Assembly (NCBI RefSeq): GCF_000685965.1
Contig: NZ_JMLE01000006.1
Span: 124,001 to 188,000 of the forward strand
DNA length: 64,000 nt
Direction: 5' to 3'
From: Arthrobacter sp. UNC362MFTsu5.1
GTDB taxonomy: Bacteria; Actinomycetota; Actinomycetes; Actinomycetales; Micrococcaceae
Part shown: positions 26,494 through 34,760 of the stretch, one piece after another
Layout of the letters: the number at the start of each line of letters is the position of its first letter
Position numbering within the stretch: position 1 is the first letter of the stretch
The notes under the pieces: model-generated
Databases searched by the model: none
Seen by the model: the letters and a program-made list of their open reading frames with translations, nothing else
Told to the model about the DNA's origin: nothing
Translations under genes and position numbers: made by a program

Positions 26494-26532
26494 CGGGCCC
26501 GGCGTCACGCGGGCGGCCGCCGCCGGGATATC

Positions 26533-26546
26533 ATAAGCATACTTAT
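26533..26546. promoter_or_regulatory. AT-rich inverted repeat before the kinase gene
   Basis: ATAAG-CATA-CTTAT, followed at once by TATTAAATTAATAG, forms a short AT-rich island in GC-rich DNA 25-38 bases before the ATG. It probably contains the promoter, and the repeat may bind a regulator. Confidence 0.35.
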
Positions 26547-26570
26547 TAAATTAATAGCTGAGAGGCCATC

Positions 26571-28019
26571 ATGGCTGCGAGCATGGAACCCGGTTACCTC
26601 CTCAGCGGCCGGTACCGGATTGACGTCCTCATCGGCAGGGGGAGCCAATCGGGCGTCTACCGGGCCTTCGATGAACTCCTGCAGCGTGACGTTGCGGTGA
26701 AGCTCTTCCGGGACGATCCAGGGAACGTAGACCACACCCGCCGCCAGGGCGAGGAAGTGCGCATCCTGGCCGGAATGAGCCACCACGCGCTGGTGACCCT
26801 GCTGGACGCCGGTGCGGACCTCAGCGATCCGCGGCACCGCCGCACGTACCTGGTCATGGAACTGGTCCGCGGCCCGGACCTGCGCCAACGCACGGCCCAG
26901 GGCCCCATTTCCGCGGCACACCTGGCGCTGATCGGCCACGACCTTGCGGACGGGCTCGCCTACATCCACCACCACGGCATCGTGCACCGCGACGTCAAGC
27001 CCGCCAACATCCTCCTGGTGGACTACAACATCGATGACCGCCGGCCACGGGCCAAGCTGAGCGACTTCGGCGTGGCCATGATCCTCGGCGAGGGCCGGCA
27101 GAGCGGCCCCGCGGAAAGCTCCGGAACCCCGCAGTACCTCAGCCCGGAACAGGCCGCCAGCGAGCCGGTGGGTCCGGCGAGTGACGTGTATTCCCTGGGG
27201 CTGGTCCTGCTCGAAGGGCTGACCGGCAAACCCGCCTACCCCGGGGCGCCGATCGCCTCGGCCATGGCGCGGCTGCTGCGGGATCCCCACATTCCCGAGG
27301 GCGTCGCACCCAAATGGGCAGCACTGCTCACCTCCATGTTGTCCCGGGAGCCGTCCGCCAGGCCCGCTGCCCGGGAAGTTTCCCTCGCCCTCCGGCAGGA
27401 GGTCATCAGCGCTGCCGGCCGCCGCCGGAGCAGGCGGACACCGGCCGCCGCCGACGCGCCGCCGTCGGGCGTTTCTGCGTCGGACGTTTCCGCGTCGGAC
27501 GTTTCCGCGTCGGACGGGCGCGCGAACGAAGAGGCGCGGATGCTCGCCGTCGAGCGTTACCGGATCCTGGACACACCCCCGGACGGAACGTTCGACCGGA
27601 TCGTGGGCCTGGCCGCCCGGATGTTCTCCGTGCCCGTGGCGATCGTCAGCGTCGTGGACCGCGACCGGATCTGGTTCAAAGCCCACCACGGCACCGACGT
27701 TGGCGAGATCGGGCGGGACCCGGGGCTGTGCGCGTCCGCCATCCTCCAGGACGAGGCCTGGGTGGTCCCGGATGCCCTCACCGACCCGCGCACGCTGGCG
27801 AATCCGCTGGTTGCAGGCGAATTCGGCCTGCAGTTTTACGCCGGTGTTCCGCTGCGCACTCCCGACGGCTACAACCTCGGCACGTTCTGCATCCTGGACC
27901 GGGAGCCGCGGGAGTTCACGGCGGAGGACATCCGCACGCTGGAGGACCTGGCCGCGATCGTGATGAACGACCTTGAGCTGCGGCTGCAAAGCCGGAGCGC
28001 GCTGGCAGCCGGCAGATGA
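26571..28019 (+). CDS. Serine/threonine protein kinase with C-terminal GAF domain
   Basis: 482 residues. PknB-type kinase at about 14-275: glycine loop IGRGSQSG, Lys44 in VAVKLF, catalytic Asp141 in HRDVKPAN, DFG at 165-167, and TPQYLSPEQA. A basic Ala/Arg linker with three copies of the pentapeptide VSASD (coded by 15-bp tandem repeats at 27471-27515) leads to a GAF domain (about 320-472, starting EEARMLAVERYRILDTPP). There is no membrane segment, so this is a soluble kinase in which the GAF domain probably senses a ligand, redox state or another signal. GAGAGG 5 bases before ATG 26571 supports the start. Targets are unknown. Confidence 0.88.
   Translation: MAASMEPGYLLSGRYRIDVLIGRGSQSGVYRAFDELLQRDVAVKLFRDDPGNVDHTRRQGEEVRILAGMSHHALVTLLDAGADLSDPRHRRTYLVMELVRGPDLRQRTAQGPISAAHLALIGHDLADGLAYIHHHGIVHRDVKPANILLVDYNIDDRRPRAKLSDFGVAMILGEGRQSGPAESSGTPQYLSPEQAASEPVGPASDVYSLGLVLLEGLTGKPAYPGAPIASAMARLLRDPHIPEGVAPKWAALLTSMLSREPSARPAAREVSLALRQEVISAAGRRRSRRTPAAADAPPSGVSASDVSASDVSASDGRANEEARMLAVERYRILDTPPDGTFDRIVGLAARMFSVPVAIVSVVDRDRIWFKAHHGTDVGEIGRDPGLCASAILQDEAWVVPDALTDPRTLANPLVAGEFGLQFYAGVPLRTPDGYNLGTFCILDREPREFTAEDIRTLEDLAAIVMNDLELRLQSRSALAAGR
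27471..27515 (+). repeat. Three 15-bp tandem repeats inside the kinase linker
   Basis: The unit gtttccgcgtcggac occurs three times in a row, with a single T/C difference in the first copy. It codes VSASD three times between the kinase and GAF domains. Copy number may vary between strains. Confidence 0.85.
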
Positions 28020-28027
28020 CCGGGCTC

Positions 28028-29230
28028 CTAGCGCCGCCCCGCATGCAGGGCCAGTTCCAGCTCGAAACGGGCCCGCGGGTCTTCCAGCGCCTCCCCGAAG
28101 AGTTCGCGCAGCTGCGCCGCCCGGTAGCCCACGGTCTGCGGATGGATGCCCAGCTCGGCCGCCACCGGAGCGCGCTGGCCCCAGTGGCGCAGCCAGGAGA
28201 GCAGGGTCTCCGCCAGCCTTTCGCGCTGTGCCGGACGCAGGCCTTCCAGTGGCGCCAGCCTGCGCTCCGCCAGCTCGGCAATGGCCGAGGGCTCGGAGCC
28301 GAGGACGATCTGCGCCAGGTGGTCGTCCGCCCAGATCGGCGGATCCTCGGGGCCTTCGCGCGGCGGCAGCACGGAGGCTGCGAGCACGGCCAGCCGCAGG
28401 GAATCCGGCACCTTTTCCCAGCCGCCCGCCGGACCCACGGCAGCGGACCTGCCTTTCAGCGCCTTCTCCAGCGCAGCCCGGGCGGCATCGGATTTCCTGG
28501 CCGGGACAAGCGCCACGGCGTCCGTTTCGCGTTCAACCACCAGTGTTCCCGGGCCCAGCTGCAGCCGGAGCCCTGCCGACCGGTCCAGCGGGAGCGTGAC
28601 CACCACCAGCCTCGCCGGCAGGGACCAGTCGGCGATGGATGCCGCCTGCCGCAGGGCGGCTTCGTCCGCCTGGCCCATCAGCAGCAGCTCCAGCAGCTCG
28701 GTCCTGCGCCGGTCCACCGCTCCCGCGCGCTCGGACTGTTCAAAGGCGTACGCCTCGGCGCTCACGGCGGACAGCTCGTCGATGTAGGCCAGGATCGATT
28801 CGCCCAGGTCCACCACAACGCTCAGGCCCAGGTCCTTTTCCATCGAGATCTTCGACATTTCCCGGAACGTTACGCGGGCACCCATGCGGTAGGCGCTCAG
28901 CAGCGCATCCATGCTGCGCCCCTGGCGGAATTCGCCGCTGCCAAGGCCTGCCACGAGCTCCCGGCTCTCCTCGGACAGGGCGGGCAGCCGGGTGCCGGGC
29001 AGCTGCAGGAAGCGCTCCAGCGCCGCGGCCACCCCGCGCCGCAGGCCGCGTCCGAAGCGGCCCTCGATGGGCCTGGCGTAGGCCGGAACCAGCTGCGGAA
29101 CCGCGTCGATGATGGCCTCCACAATGCCCGGCATCCTGGGTCGCAGCAGGTCGCTGACCTCCCGGGGCAGGGCCAGCCACGGCGGATCGTACGCGGGGGC
29201 TGCAGGACTCTTCGAGGCCGGAGGGTTCAT
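28028..29230 (-). CDS. PucR/CdaR-type helix-turn-helix regulator
   Basis: 400 residues from ATG 29230 (GGAAG a few bases upstream; the open frame reaches 29317, but that part overlaps the promoter region). The N-terminal two thirds resemble the RsbRD/GGDEF-like sensory part of PucR proteins. The C-terminal HTH (about 345-400: ETLLSWLRHWGQRAPVAAELGIHPQTVGYRAAQLRELFG) is characteristic. It is divergent from the ferredoxin reductase-desaturase pair with a 99-base gap that contains palindromes, so it probably controls those genes. The signal is unknown. Confidence 0.85.
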   Translation of the reverse strand: MNPPASKSPAAPAYDPPWLALPREVSDLLRPRMPGIVEAIIDAVPQLVPAYARPIEGRFGRGLRRGVAAALERFLQLPGTRLPALSEESRELVAGLGSGEFRQGRSMDALLSAYRMGARVTFREMSKISMEKDLGLSVVVDLGESILAYIDELSAVSAEAYAFEQSERAGAVDRRRTELLELLLMGQADEAALRQAASIADWSLPARLVVVTLPLDRSAGLRLQLGPGTLVVERETDAVALVPARKSDAARAALEKALKGRSAAVGPAGGWEKVPDSLRLAVLAASVLPPREGPEDPPIWADDHLAQIVLGSEPSAIAELAERRLAPLEGLRPAQRERLAETLLSWLRHWGQRAPVAAELGIHPQTVGYRAAQLRELFGEALEDPRARFELELALHAGRR

Positions 29231-29267
29231 GAGAGACTTCCATAAGTTGTTTCGGGGGAACAGTTTA

Positions 29268-29280
29268 GAACGTTCGATCG
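29268..29280. promoter_or_regulatory. Adjacent palindromes GAACGTTC and CGATCG in a divergent promoter
   Basis: GAACGTTC (29268-29275) and CGATCG (29275-29280) share one base, in the short region between the PucR-like gene and the reductase-desaturase operon. They are candidate binding sites for the regulator. Confidence 0.35.
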
Positions 29281-29329
29281 TATGCCTTGGGAGAAGAAAT
29301 ATGCCTCGATCCAACATAAGGTTAATAAC

Positions 29330-30460
29330 ATGATCCGGCTCCGTAAGCTGGCGCGCGCCGCATCTGTACTGACCACCCCGCTAGCTCCAGAAGATATTCT
29401 GTCGCTGTTCAATCCTGTGTTTTCCGCCCGCCAGTTGCGCGGCGTGGTTACCAGGGTGGTCGCCGAGACGGCCGATTCCGCCACCATCTTCTTCCGTCCC
29501 GGCCGCGGCTGGAAAGCCCACCAGGCCGGCCAATGGGCGCGCATCGGCGTCGAACTCGACGGCGTGCGGCACTGGCGTTCCTATTCGCTGAGCGCCCCCG
29601 CCGGCCAGGACCCTGCCATCACGGTGACCGACGTGGGCGCCGTTTCCGGCGTCCTGGTCCGCGACACCCGCCCCGGTGATGTCCTGTTCCTGGCGCCGCC
29701 GCAGGGCGACTTCGTCCTCCCCGAGCACCCCCGCCCGCTGCTGATGCTTACCGCCGGCAGCGGCATCACCCCCGTCATGTCCATGGTGCGCACGCTGGTG
29801 CCGCACCGTCCGGATGCCGACGTCGTCCTGATCCATTCAGCCCGGACCCCGGAAGACAGCATTTTCCGGGAAGAGCTGTCCGAGCTTGCCGACCAGTTCC
29901 CCAACTTCAAGGTCACGCACTGGTTCACCGGCGAACGCGGCCGGGTGGACTTTTCCTCCGCCGCCGTCCTCGACGAACTCTGCCCGGACTGGCGCCACCG
30001 CGCAGCCTATGCCTGCGGGCCTGAGGGTTTCCTGGACGACGCCGAGGCGCTGTGGTCCGCAGAAGCAGCCGCAGCGGCGGCCGAAGGTTCCACCGGTTCC
30101 GAAGCCGGCGGGTCCCACCAGCCGGAAGGGCCGTTTGCGGCCGACCCGATCAACCTCATCATCGAACGCTTCACCACCAGCCTGGCGGCCGGTGCAGGGC
30201 ACGACGGCGGACTGGTCACCTTTGAAGCCTCCGACCGCGAGGTGGAGGCAGACGGCGGCACGCCGCTCCTCGACGTCGGCGAAGACGCCGGCGTGCTGAT
30301 GCCCAGCGGCTGCCGGATGGGCATCTGCCACAGCTGCCTCATCCCCCTGCGGGCAGGGCATGTCCGCGACCTCCGCACCGGCGAAGTCCACGGCGAGCCG
30401 GGCCAACTAATCCAGACGTGTGTATCGGCAGCCGCCGGACCCGTTAACCTCGACATTTGA
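29330..30460 (+). CDS. Ferredoxin-NAD(P)H reductase with C-terminal 2Fe-2S ferredoxin domain
   Basis: 376 residues from ATG 29330 (AAGG 8 bases upstream; an in-frame ATG at 29282 is less likely). FAD domain with RSYSLSAP, NAD(P) domain with LMLTAGSGITPVMSM, and YACGPEGFLDDAE. After an Ala/Gly-rich linker the C-terminal 90 residues form a plant-type ferredoxin with cysteines in GCRMGICHSC and QTC. It would pass electrons from NAD(P)H to the desaturase encoded 13 bases downstream, as in the mycobacterial Rv3230c-DesA3 pair. Confidence 0.92.
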   Translation: MIRLRKLARAASVLTTPLAPEDILSLFNPVFSARQLRGVVTRVVAETADSATIFFRPGRGWKAHQAGQWARIGVELDGVRHWRSYSLSAPAGQDPAITVTDVGAVSGVLVRDTRPGDVLFLAPPQGDFVLPEHPRPLLMLTAGSGITPVMSMVRTLVPHRPDADVVLIHSARTPEDSIFREELSELADQFPNFKVTHWFTGERGRVDFSSAAVLDELCPDWRHRAAYACGPEGFLDDAEALWSAEAAAAAAEGSTGSEAGGSHQPEGPFAADPINLIIERFTTSLAAGAGHDGGLVTFEASDREVEADGGTPLLDVGEDAGVLMPSGCRMGICHSCLIPLRAGHVRDLRTGEVHGEPGQLIQTCVSAAAGPVNLDI

Positions 30461-30473
30461 GGAGCACCACCGC

Positions 30474-31718
30474 ATGGCAATAGTTACTAACCACGAAGCC
30501 GAGACCACGGAAGACGCCGTTGTGCCGTCCTCGCGCGACGATGCTGCCCTGAAGGCGGACGGCGCAGCTGCGGCTGCCGCCGGCGCCCAGGCTGCCAAGA
30601 CCCGTCGGGGGGCGCTGGCCACCTCCGGCAGCCCGCTGGTCCGACCGCCGGCCGCGGCGCACCTCTCCGACGAGCAGGTGGCCGAACTGGGGCGCGAACT
30701 CGACGCCATCAAGGACGACATCCTGGCCAAGCGCGGAGCCTCCGACGCGGCGTACATCCGCCGCATGATCAAGATCCAGCGCGCCCTGGAGATCTCCGGC
30801 CGCGCCACGCTCCTGGTCAGCCGGAACAAGGGTGCCTGGTTTGCCGGCACCACCCTGCTGAGCCTTGCCAAGATCCTCGAAAACATGGAGATCGGGCACA
30901 ACGTGCTGCACGGCCAGTGGGACTGGATGCGGGACCCGGACATCCACTCCACCACCTGGGAATGGGACTTCGTCACCCCGGCCCGCGCCTGGCAGCACAC
31001 GCACAATGACCTGCACCACCGCTGGACCAACGTGGTGGGCAAGGACAATGACGTCGGATACAACCTCCTGCGCATGGACCCCCAGCAGGAGTGGAAGCCG
31101 TTCAACCTCGGCAACCCGCTGTACAACGCGATCCTGGCGCCGGTCTTCGAGTGGGGCATCGCGATCTACGACCTCGAGCTGCAGGACTTCAAGGACGGCA
31201 ACAAGTCCAAGGAAGCCCTGGTCAAGGACCTCAAGGCACTCGGCGTCAAGGCGCTCAAGCAGTTCACCAAGGATTACGCCGCCACCCCCGCGGTTGCCAT
31301 GCTGACCGGTTCCGGCAAGCAGGCCCTCTACGGCACGCTGACGGCCAACGCGGTACGCAACGTCTGGGCCCACGCAGTGATCTTCTGCGGCCACTTCCCC
31401 GAGGGGACGGACACCTTCACCGAGGAAATGGTGGAAGGTGAGACCCGCGGCGACTGGTACGTCCGGCAGATGATCGGCTCGGCCAACATCTCCGGTTCCA
31501 AGCTCATGCACCTGATGACCGGCAACCTGTCGCACCAGATCGAGCACCACCTCTTCCCGGACATTCCGTCCAACCGGTATGCCGAGGTGGCGCCGAAGGT
31601 GCAGGAGATCTGCAAGCGCTACGGCCTGCCGTACACCACCGGGCCGATGTGGAAGCAGGTCGGCTCCACCTGGGCCAAGGTCTTCAAGCTGGCACTGCCG
31701 GGCGGCGGCAAGGCCTAA
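30474..31718 (+). CDS. Membrane fatty acid (acyl-CoA) desaturase, DesA3-like
   Basis: 414 residues from ATG 30474, with GAGGAG 10 bases upstream. Di-iron membrane desaturase. The three histidine boxes are complete: His142/146 (GHNVLHGQW), His175/177/181/182 (HTHNDLHHRW) and His354/358/359 (HQIEHHLFP). The N-terminal 60 residues are Ala-rich and disordered. It introduces a double bond into a fatty acyl chain and so tunes membrane fluidity, with electrons from the reductase encoded just upstream. Few membrane segments are strongly hydrophobic, as is usual in this subgroup. A strong terminator follows. Confidence 0.93.
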   Translation: MAIVTNHEAETTEDAVVPSSRDDAALKADGAAAAAAGAQAAKTRRGALATSGSPLVRPPAAAHLSDEQVAELGRELDAIKDDILAKRGASDAAYIRRMIKIQRALEISGRATLLVSRNKGAWFAGTTLLSLAKILENMEIGHNVLHGQWDWMRDPDIHSTTWEWDFVTPARAWQHTHNDLHHRWTNVVGKDNDVGYNLLRMDPQQEWKPFNLGNPLYNAILAPVFEWGIAIYDLELQDFKDGNKSKEALVKDLKALGVKALKQFTKDYAATPAVAMLTGSGKQALYGTLTANAVRNVWAHAVIFCGHFPEGTDTFTEEMVEGETRGDWYVRQMIGSANISGSKLMHLMTGNLSHQIEHHLFPDIPSNRYAEVAPKVQEICKRYGLPYTTGPMWKQVGSTWAKVFKLALPGGGKA

Positions 31719-31738
31719 CGGCCGACCGTTGCTTCCCG

Positions 31739-31780
31739 GAAGGGCGCCTGCCATTGCGGCAGGCGCCCTTCTTTGTCTTT
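31739..31780 (+). terminator. Strong intrinsic terminator after the desaturase gene
   Basis: Perfect 14-bp arms (GAAGGGCGCCTGCC and complement), a 5-base loop ATTGC, then TTTGTCTTT. It lies 20 bases after the stop. Confidence 0.9.
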
Positions 31781-31818
31781 CCCGGGAGCATCCTGCCGGC
31801 GATCCCTGAGCCGGGGGC

Positions 31819-32460
31819 CTATTCCCGGGGCTTGGCCGCCGTGCCAAGAATGTGGGCGACCCGCGGATTCCCCGGGAGGGCAGAGAAGCCGAAGCGCTCC
31901 ACGTCCTGCAGCGTGAGCCCCGCTGCCGCGATTCCCGCGGCGGTGTCTCGGTTCAGGTGGCATCCTCCTCCGAGCCGGCTCCACAGCGGTGTGAGCAGGT
32001 CCTCGACAGCTGCGAGCACCCGGTGTGCCGAGCGGACGTGTTCATAGAACAGCAGGAGGCCGCCGGGCCGGAGAACCCGCAGTACCTCGGCCAGCGCTGC
32101 TGCCTGGTCCGCCACGCTGCACAGGACCAGGCTCGAGACCACCACGTCCACGGATTCGTCGCCCGCAGGGAGGGCCTCCGCCACGCCGTCGTTAACCGTG
32201 ACGGGAACCGGGGCTTTGACGGCCTCGGCCACCGCCAGCGCCCGCAGCGTTGCGTCCGGTTCGAGCGCCAGCACCCCGGTCACGGCCGAGGGGTAGAAGG
32301 GGAAAGTGGCGCCGTAGCCGGCCCCGATTTCGACGACGGCGCCGTAGGCCGCCTCCACGAGGCGCCGGCGGTGGGCTGCCGCTCCGCGGGCGTCCATGCG
32401 CGGACCCACGCGGGCAAAATTTTGCCCGGAGGAGGAATTTCCGGCGCTGGTTTCCGGCAT
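31819..32460 (-). CDS. Class I SAM-dependent methyltransferase
   Basis: 213 residues. SAM-binding motif I VVEIGAGYGATFPFY, the acidic end of strand 2 (ALEPD), the DVVVSSLVLCSV segment and the LRVLRPGGLLLFYEHVRS strand are typical of UbiE/METTL7-like small-molecule methyltransferases. The substrate cannot be read. It lies 15 bases downstream of the copper ATPase gene on the same strand and could be its last operon member, but no functional link is obvious. Confidence 0.82.
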   Translation of the reverse strand: MPETSAGNSSSGQNFARVGPRMDARGAAAHRRRLVEAAYGAVVEIGAGYGATFPFYPSAVTGVLALEPDATLRALAVAEAVKAPVPVTVNDGVAEALPAGDESVDVVVSSLVLCSVADQAAALAEVLRVLRPGGLLLFYEHVRSAHRVLAAVEDLLTPLWSRLGGGCHLNRDTAAGIAAAGLTLQDVERFGFSALPGNPRVAHILGTAAKPRE

Positions 32461-32475
32461 CGGTTCCTCCCTTGC

Positions 32476-34674
32476 TCAGCGCACCTGGGCGGGATTGAGC
32501 TTCAGCCGGCGCAGCAGCTGGGCGTTGAGGGCCACCACAATTGTCGAGGCGGACATCAGCACGGCGCCGGCCGCGGGGGAGAGGACCACCCCGGCGAAGG
32601 CGAGCACCCCGGCAGCCAGCGGCACCGCCAGGATGTTGTAGCCGGTGGCCCAGACGAGGTTCTGCCACATTTTGCGGTAGCTTGCCCGGGATAGGTCCAC
32701 CATGGACAGCACCGCCCGCGGATCGTTGCCGGCCAGGACCACGCCGGCGGATTCCACCGCCACGTCGGTCCCTCCTCCGATCGCGATCCCCACCTCCGCC
32801 CTGGCCAGTGCGGGGGAGTCGTTGACGCCGTCGCCCACCATGGCCACCCGGAGCCCGCGCCCCTGGAGTTCGGCGACCTTCTTGTCCTTGTCCGCAGGAA
32901 GCACTTCCGCGAACACCTCATCGATCCTGAGGTCCGCCGCGACGGCCCGGGCCACCTGCCGTGCATCCCCGGTGATCATGGCCACCTTGATGCCGCGGTT
33001 CTGCAGGGCCGCGACGGCCTGCCGGGACTCCGGTCGCACGGCGTCTTCGAGGCTGACGGCGCCCAGTACCCGCCCGCCGTCGTCCACGACGTGGAGGACC
33101 GCGGCCCCGCGGTCCATCCAGGCTCCCGTGACGGCGGTGAGGGCGGGCGGTTCGGCGGCTCCCAGTTCACGGAGGAGGGCCGGACCGCCCACGTACACGG
33201 TTCTCCCGTCAACGCTGGCACGGACGCCGCGGCCGGTCATGGAGCTGAAGTCGCTGGCTGCCGGGATAGTCAGGCCCCGGCTGCGGGCGGCGGCGACGAT
33301 GGCCCGGGCCACCGGGTGCTCGCTGTCCGATTCCACGGCGGCGGCCAGGGCCAGGAGCCCGTCCCGGTCCGTGCCATCAGCTGCGGCGAGGTCCATGACT
33401 TCAGGCTCACCCTTGGTCAGGGTCCCGGTTTTGTCGAAAAGTACGACGTCGACGGTCCGCATGCGCTCCAGCGCCATCCGGCTCTTGATCAGCACGCCTG
33501 CCCGGGCCGCCCGTTCCGTGGAGATGGCGATCACCAGGGGGATTGCGAGTCCCAGTGCGTGCGGGCAGGCAATGACCAGCACCGTCACGGTGCGAGTGAC
33601 GGCGTCGGGAAGGCTGCCCAGTAGCGTCCACACGACGAAAGTGATGGCGCCGGCACCGGCCGCGAAGTAGAAAAGAAACGCCGCCGCCCTGTCAGCGAGG
33701 GCCTGTGCCCGGGAGGAGGACGCCTGCGCTTCGGCAACAAGCCGCTGGATCCCGGCCAGGGCCGTATCCTCGCCGATGGCGGTCACCTGCACCCTGACGG
33801 CATTGTCCGTAGCGATCGTGCCGGCCACCACAGGGTCGCCCGGCGAACGCAGCACGGTCTTGGATTCACCCGTGATCATGGATTCGTCGAACTCAGCCTG
33901 ACCCTCGCTCACGGTGCCGTCCGCCGGCATCCGCCCGCCCGAGCGGACCAGGATGAGATCACCGGACCGGAGCTCGGAGACCCCCACAGTTTCGGTGCCC
34001 GTATCCGTGATGCGTTCGGCCTCGTCGGGAAGCAGGGCGGCCAGGGCATCCAGTGCCCCCTGCGCCGAGCCGAGCGCCCGCATCTCGATCCAGTGACCCA
34101 GCAGCATGATGGCAACAAGGAGCGCGAGTTCCCACCAGAAGTCCAGGTCGAAGCCGCCGATCCCCAGGCTGGTGGCCCAGGACGCGCCGAAGGCCACCGT
34201 GATGGCCATGCCGATGAGCAGCATCATGCCGGGCTTCCGGGCTTTGAGTTCGTTGAACCCGCCGCGGAGGAACGGCTGGCCGCCGTACACGAAGATCACC
34301 GTGCCCAGGACCGGCGGAATCCAGCTGGAACCCGGGAAGGCCGGCGGCCTGTAACCCAGGAGGTCACCGAACATCGGGCTGAAGAAGACCACGGGCACGG
34401 CCAGGGCAAGGGTCAGCCAGAACCTGTTCTTGAACATCGCCACGCTGTGCCCGGCGTGCTGGCCGTGGCTGTGGACCATGTGCTCGTCGTCAACAGGCCC
34501 CTTGCCGTCGGGATGACGGCCCTGGTGCATGGCGTGATCCGGTGCGTGCTGGCCGGGATCGCTGGGATGGCCGGGACTGCTGGGATGGCCGGTGTGGCCA
34601 GCGTGCGGCGGGCCGTCATTCAGCGCTGCGTTCAATCCTGTTTTCAATGGGCCTGCACCGTGGCGGGGGTCCAT
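32476..34674 (-). CDS. Copper-translocating P-type ATPase, CopB type
   Basis: 732 residues. A His-rich N-terminus (about 20 His in residues 1-76; no CxxC domain) precedes eight membrane helices. The ion-binding motif is CPH (370-372) rather than CPC, with NILAVPLAAG and MSASTIVVALNA in the last helices, as in the P1B-3 (CopB) group. Phosphorylation Asp414 in DKTGTLTKGE, TGES at 268-271, and GDGVNDSPAL are intact. It would export copper (or silver) from the cytoplasm. A near-ideal CsoR operator lies 47-71 bases before the start. Confidence 0.92.
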   Translation of the reverse strand: MDPRHGAGPLKTGLNAALNDGPPHAGHTGHPSSPGHPSDPGQHAPDHAMHQGRHPDGKGPVDDEHMVHSHGQHAGHSVAMFKNRFWLTLALAVPVVFFSPMFGDLLGYRPPAFPGSSWIPPVLGTVIFVYGGQPFLRGGFNELKARKPGMMLLIGMAITVAFGASWATSLGIGGFDLDFWWELALLVAIMLLGHWIEMRALGSAQGALDALAALLPDEAERITDTGTETVGVSELRSGDLILVRSGGRMPADGTVSEGQAEFDESMITGESKTVLRSPGDPVVAGTIATDNAVRVQVTAIGEDTALAGIQRLVAEAQASSSRAQALADRAAAFLFYFAAGAGAITFVVWTLLGSLPDAVTRTVTVLVIACPHALGLAIPLVIAISTERAARAGVLIKSRMALERMRTVDVVLFDKTGTLTKGEPEVMDLAAADGTDRDGLLALAAAVESDSEHPVARAIVAAARSRGLTIPAASDFSSMTGRGVRASVDGRTVYVGGPALLRELGAAEPPALTAVTGAWMDRGAAVLHVVDDGGRVLGAVSLEDAVRPESRQAVAALQNRGIKVAMITGDARQVARAVAADLRIDEVFAEVLPADKDKKVAELQGRGLRVAMVGDGVNDSPALARAEVGIAIGGGTDVAVESAGVVLAGNDPRAVLSMVDLSRASYRKMWQNLVWATGYNILAVPLAAGVLAFAGVVLSPAAGAVLMSASTIVVALNAQLLRRLKLNPAQVR

Positions 34675-34720
34675 AATGCGCTCCTTTGGGACGTCACCCT
34701 TGATGGCCTTGATTTATCGC

Positions 34721-34745
34721 AAACATACCCCCTGGGGGTATGTTT
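34721..34745. promoter_or_regulatory. CsoR-type copper operator before the CopB gene
   Basis: Two perfect 12-base arms (AAACATACCCCC and GGGGGTATGTTT) stand around one central T. The core ATACCCCC-x-GGGGGTAT matches the known CsoR/RcnR-family operator type. It lies between the oxidase stop (34761) and the ATPase start, giving the ATPase its own copper-inducible promoter. No csoR gene lies in this window. Confidence 0.85.
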
Positions 34746-34760
34746 GGCAACAGCTTCCTG

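Noticed and set aside
24658..27989. Two minus-strand open frames of about 495 codons each
   Set aside because: They are shadows of prfC and the kinase gene, whose products are clear family members.
30444..31847. 467-codon minus-strand open frame
   Set aside because: Antisense to the desaturase gene with its three histidine boxes.
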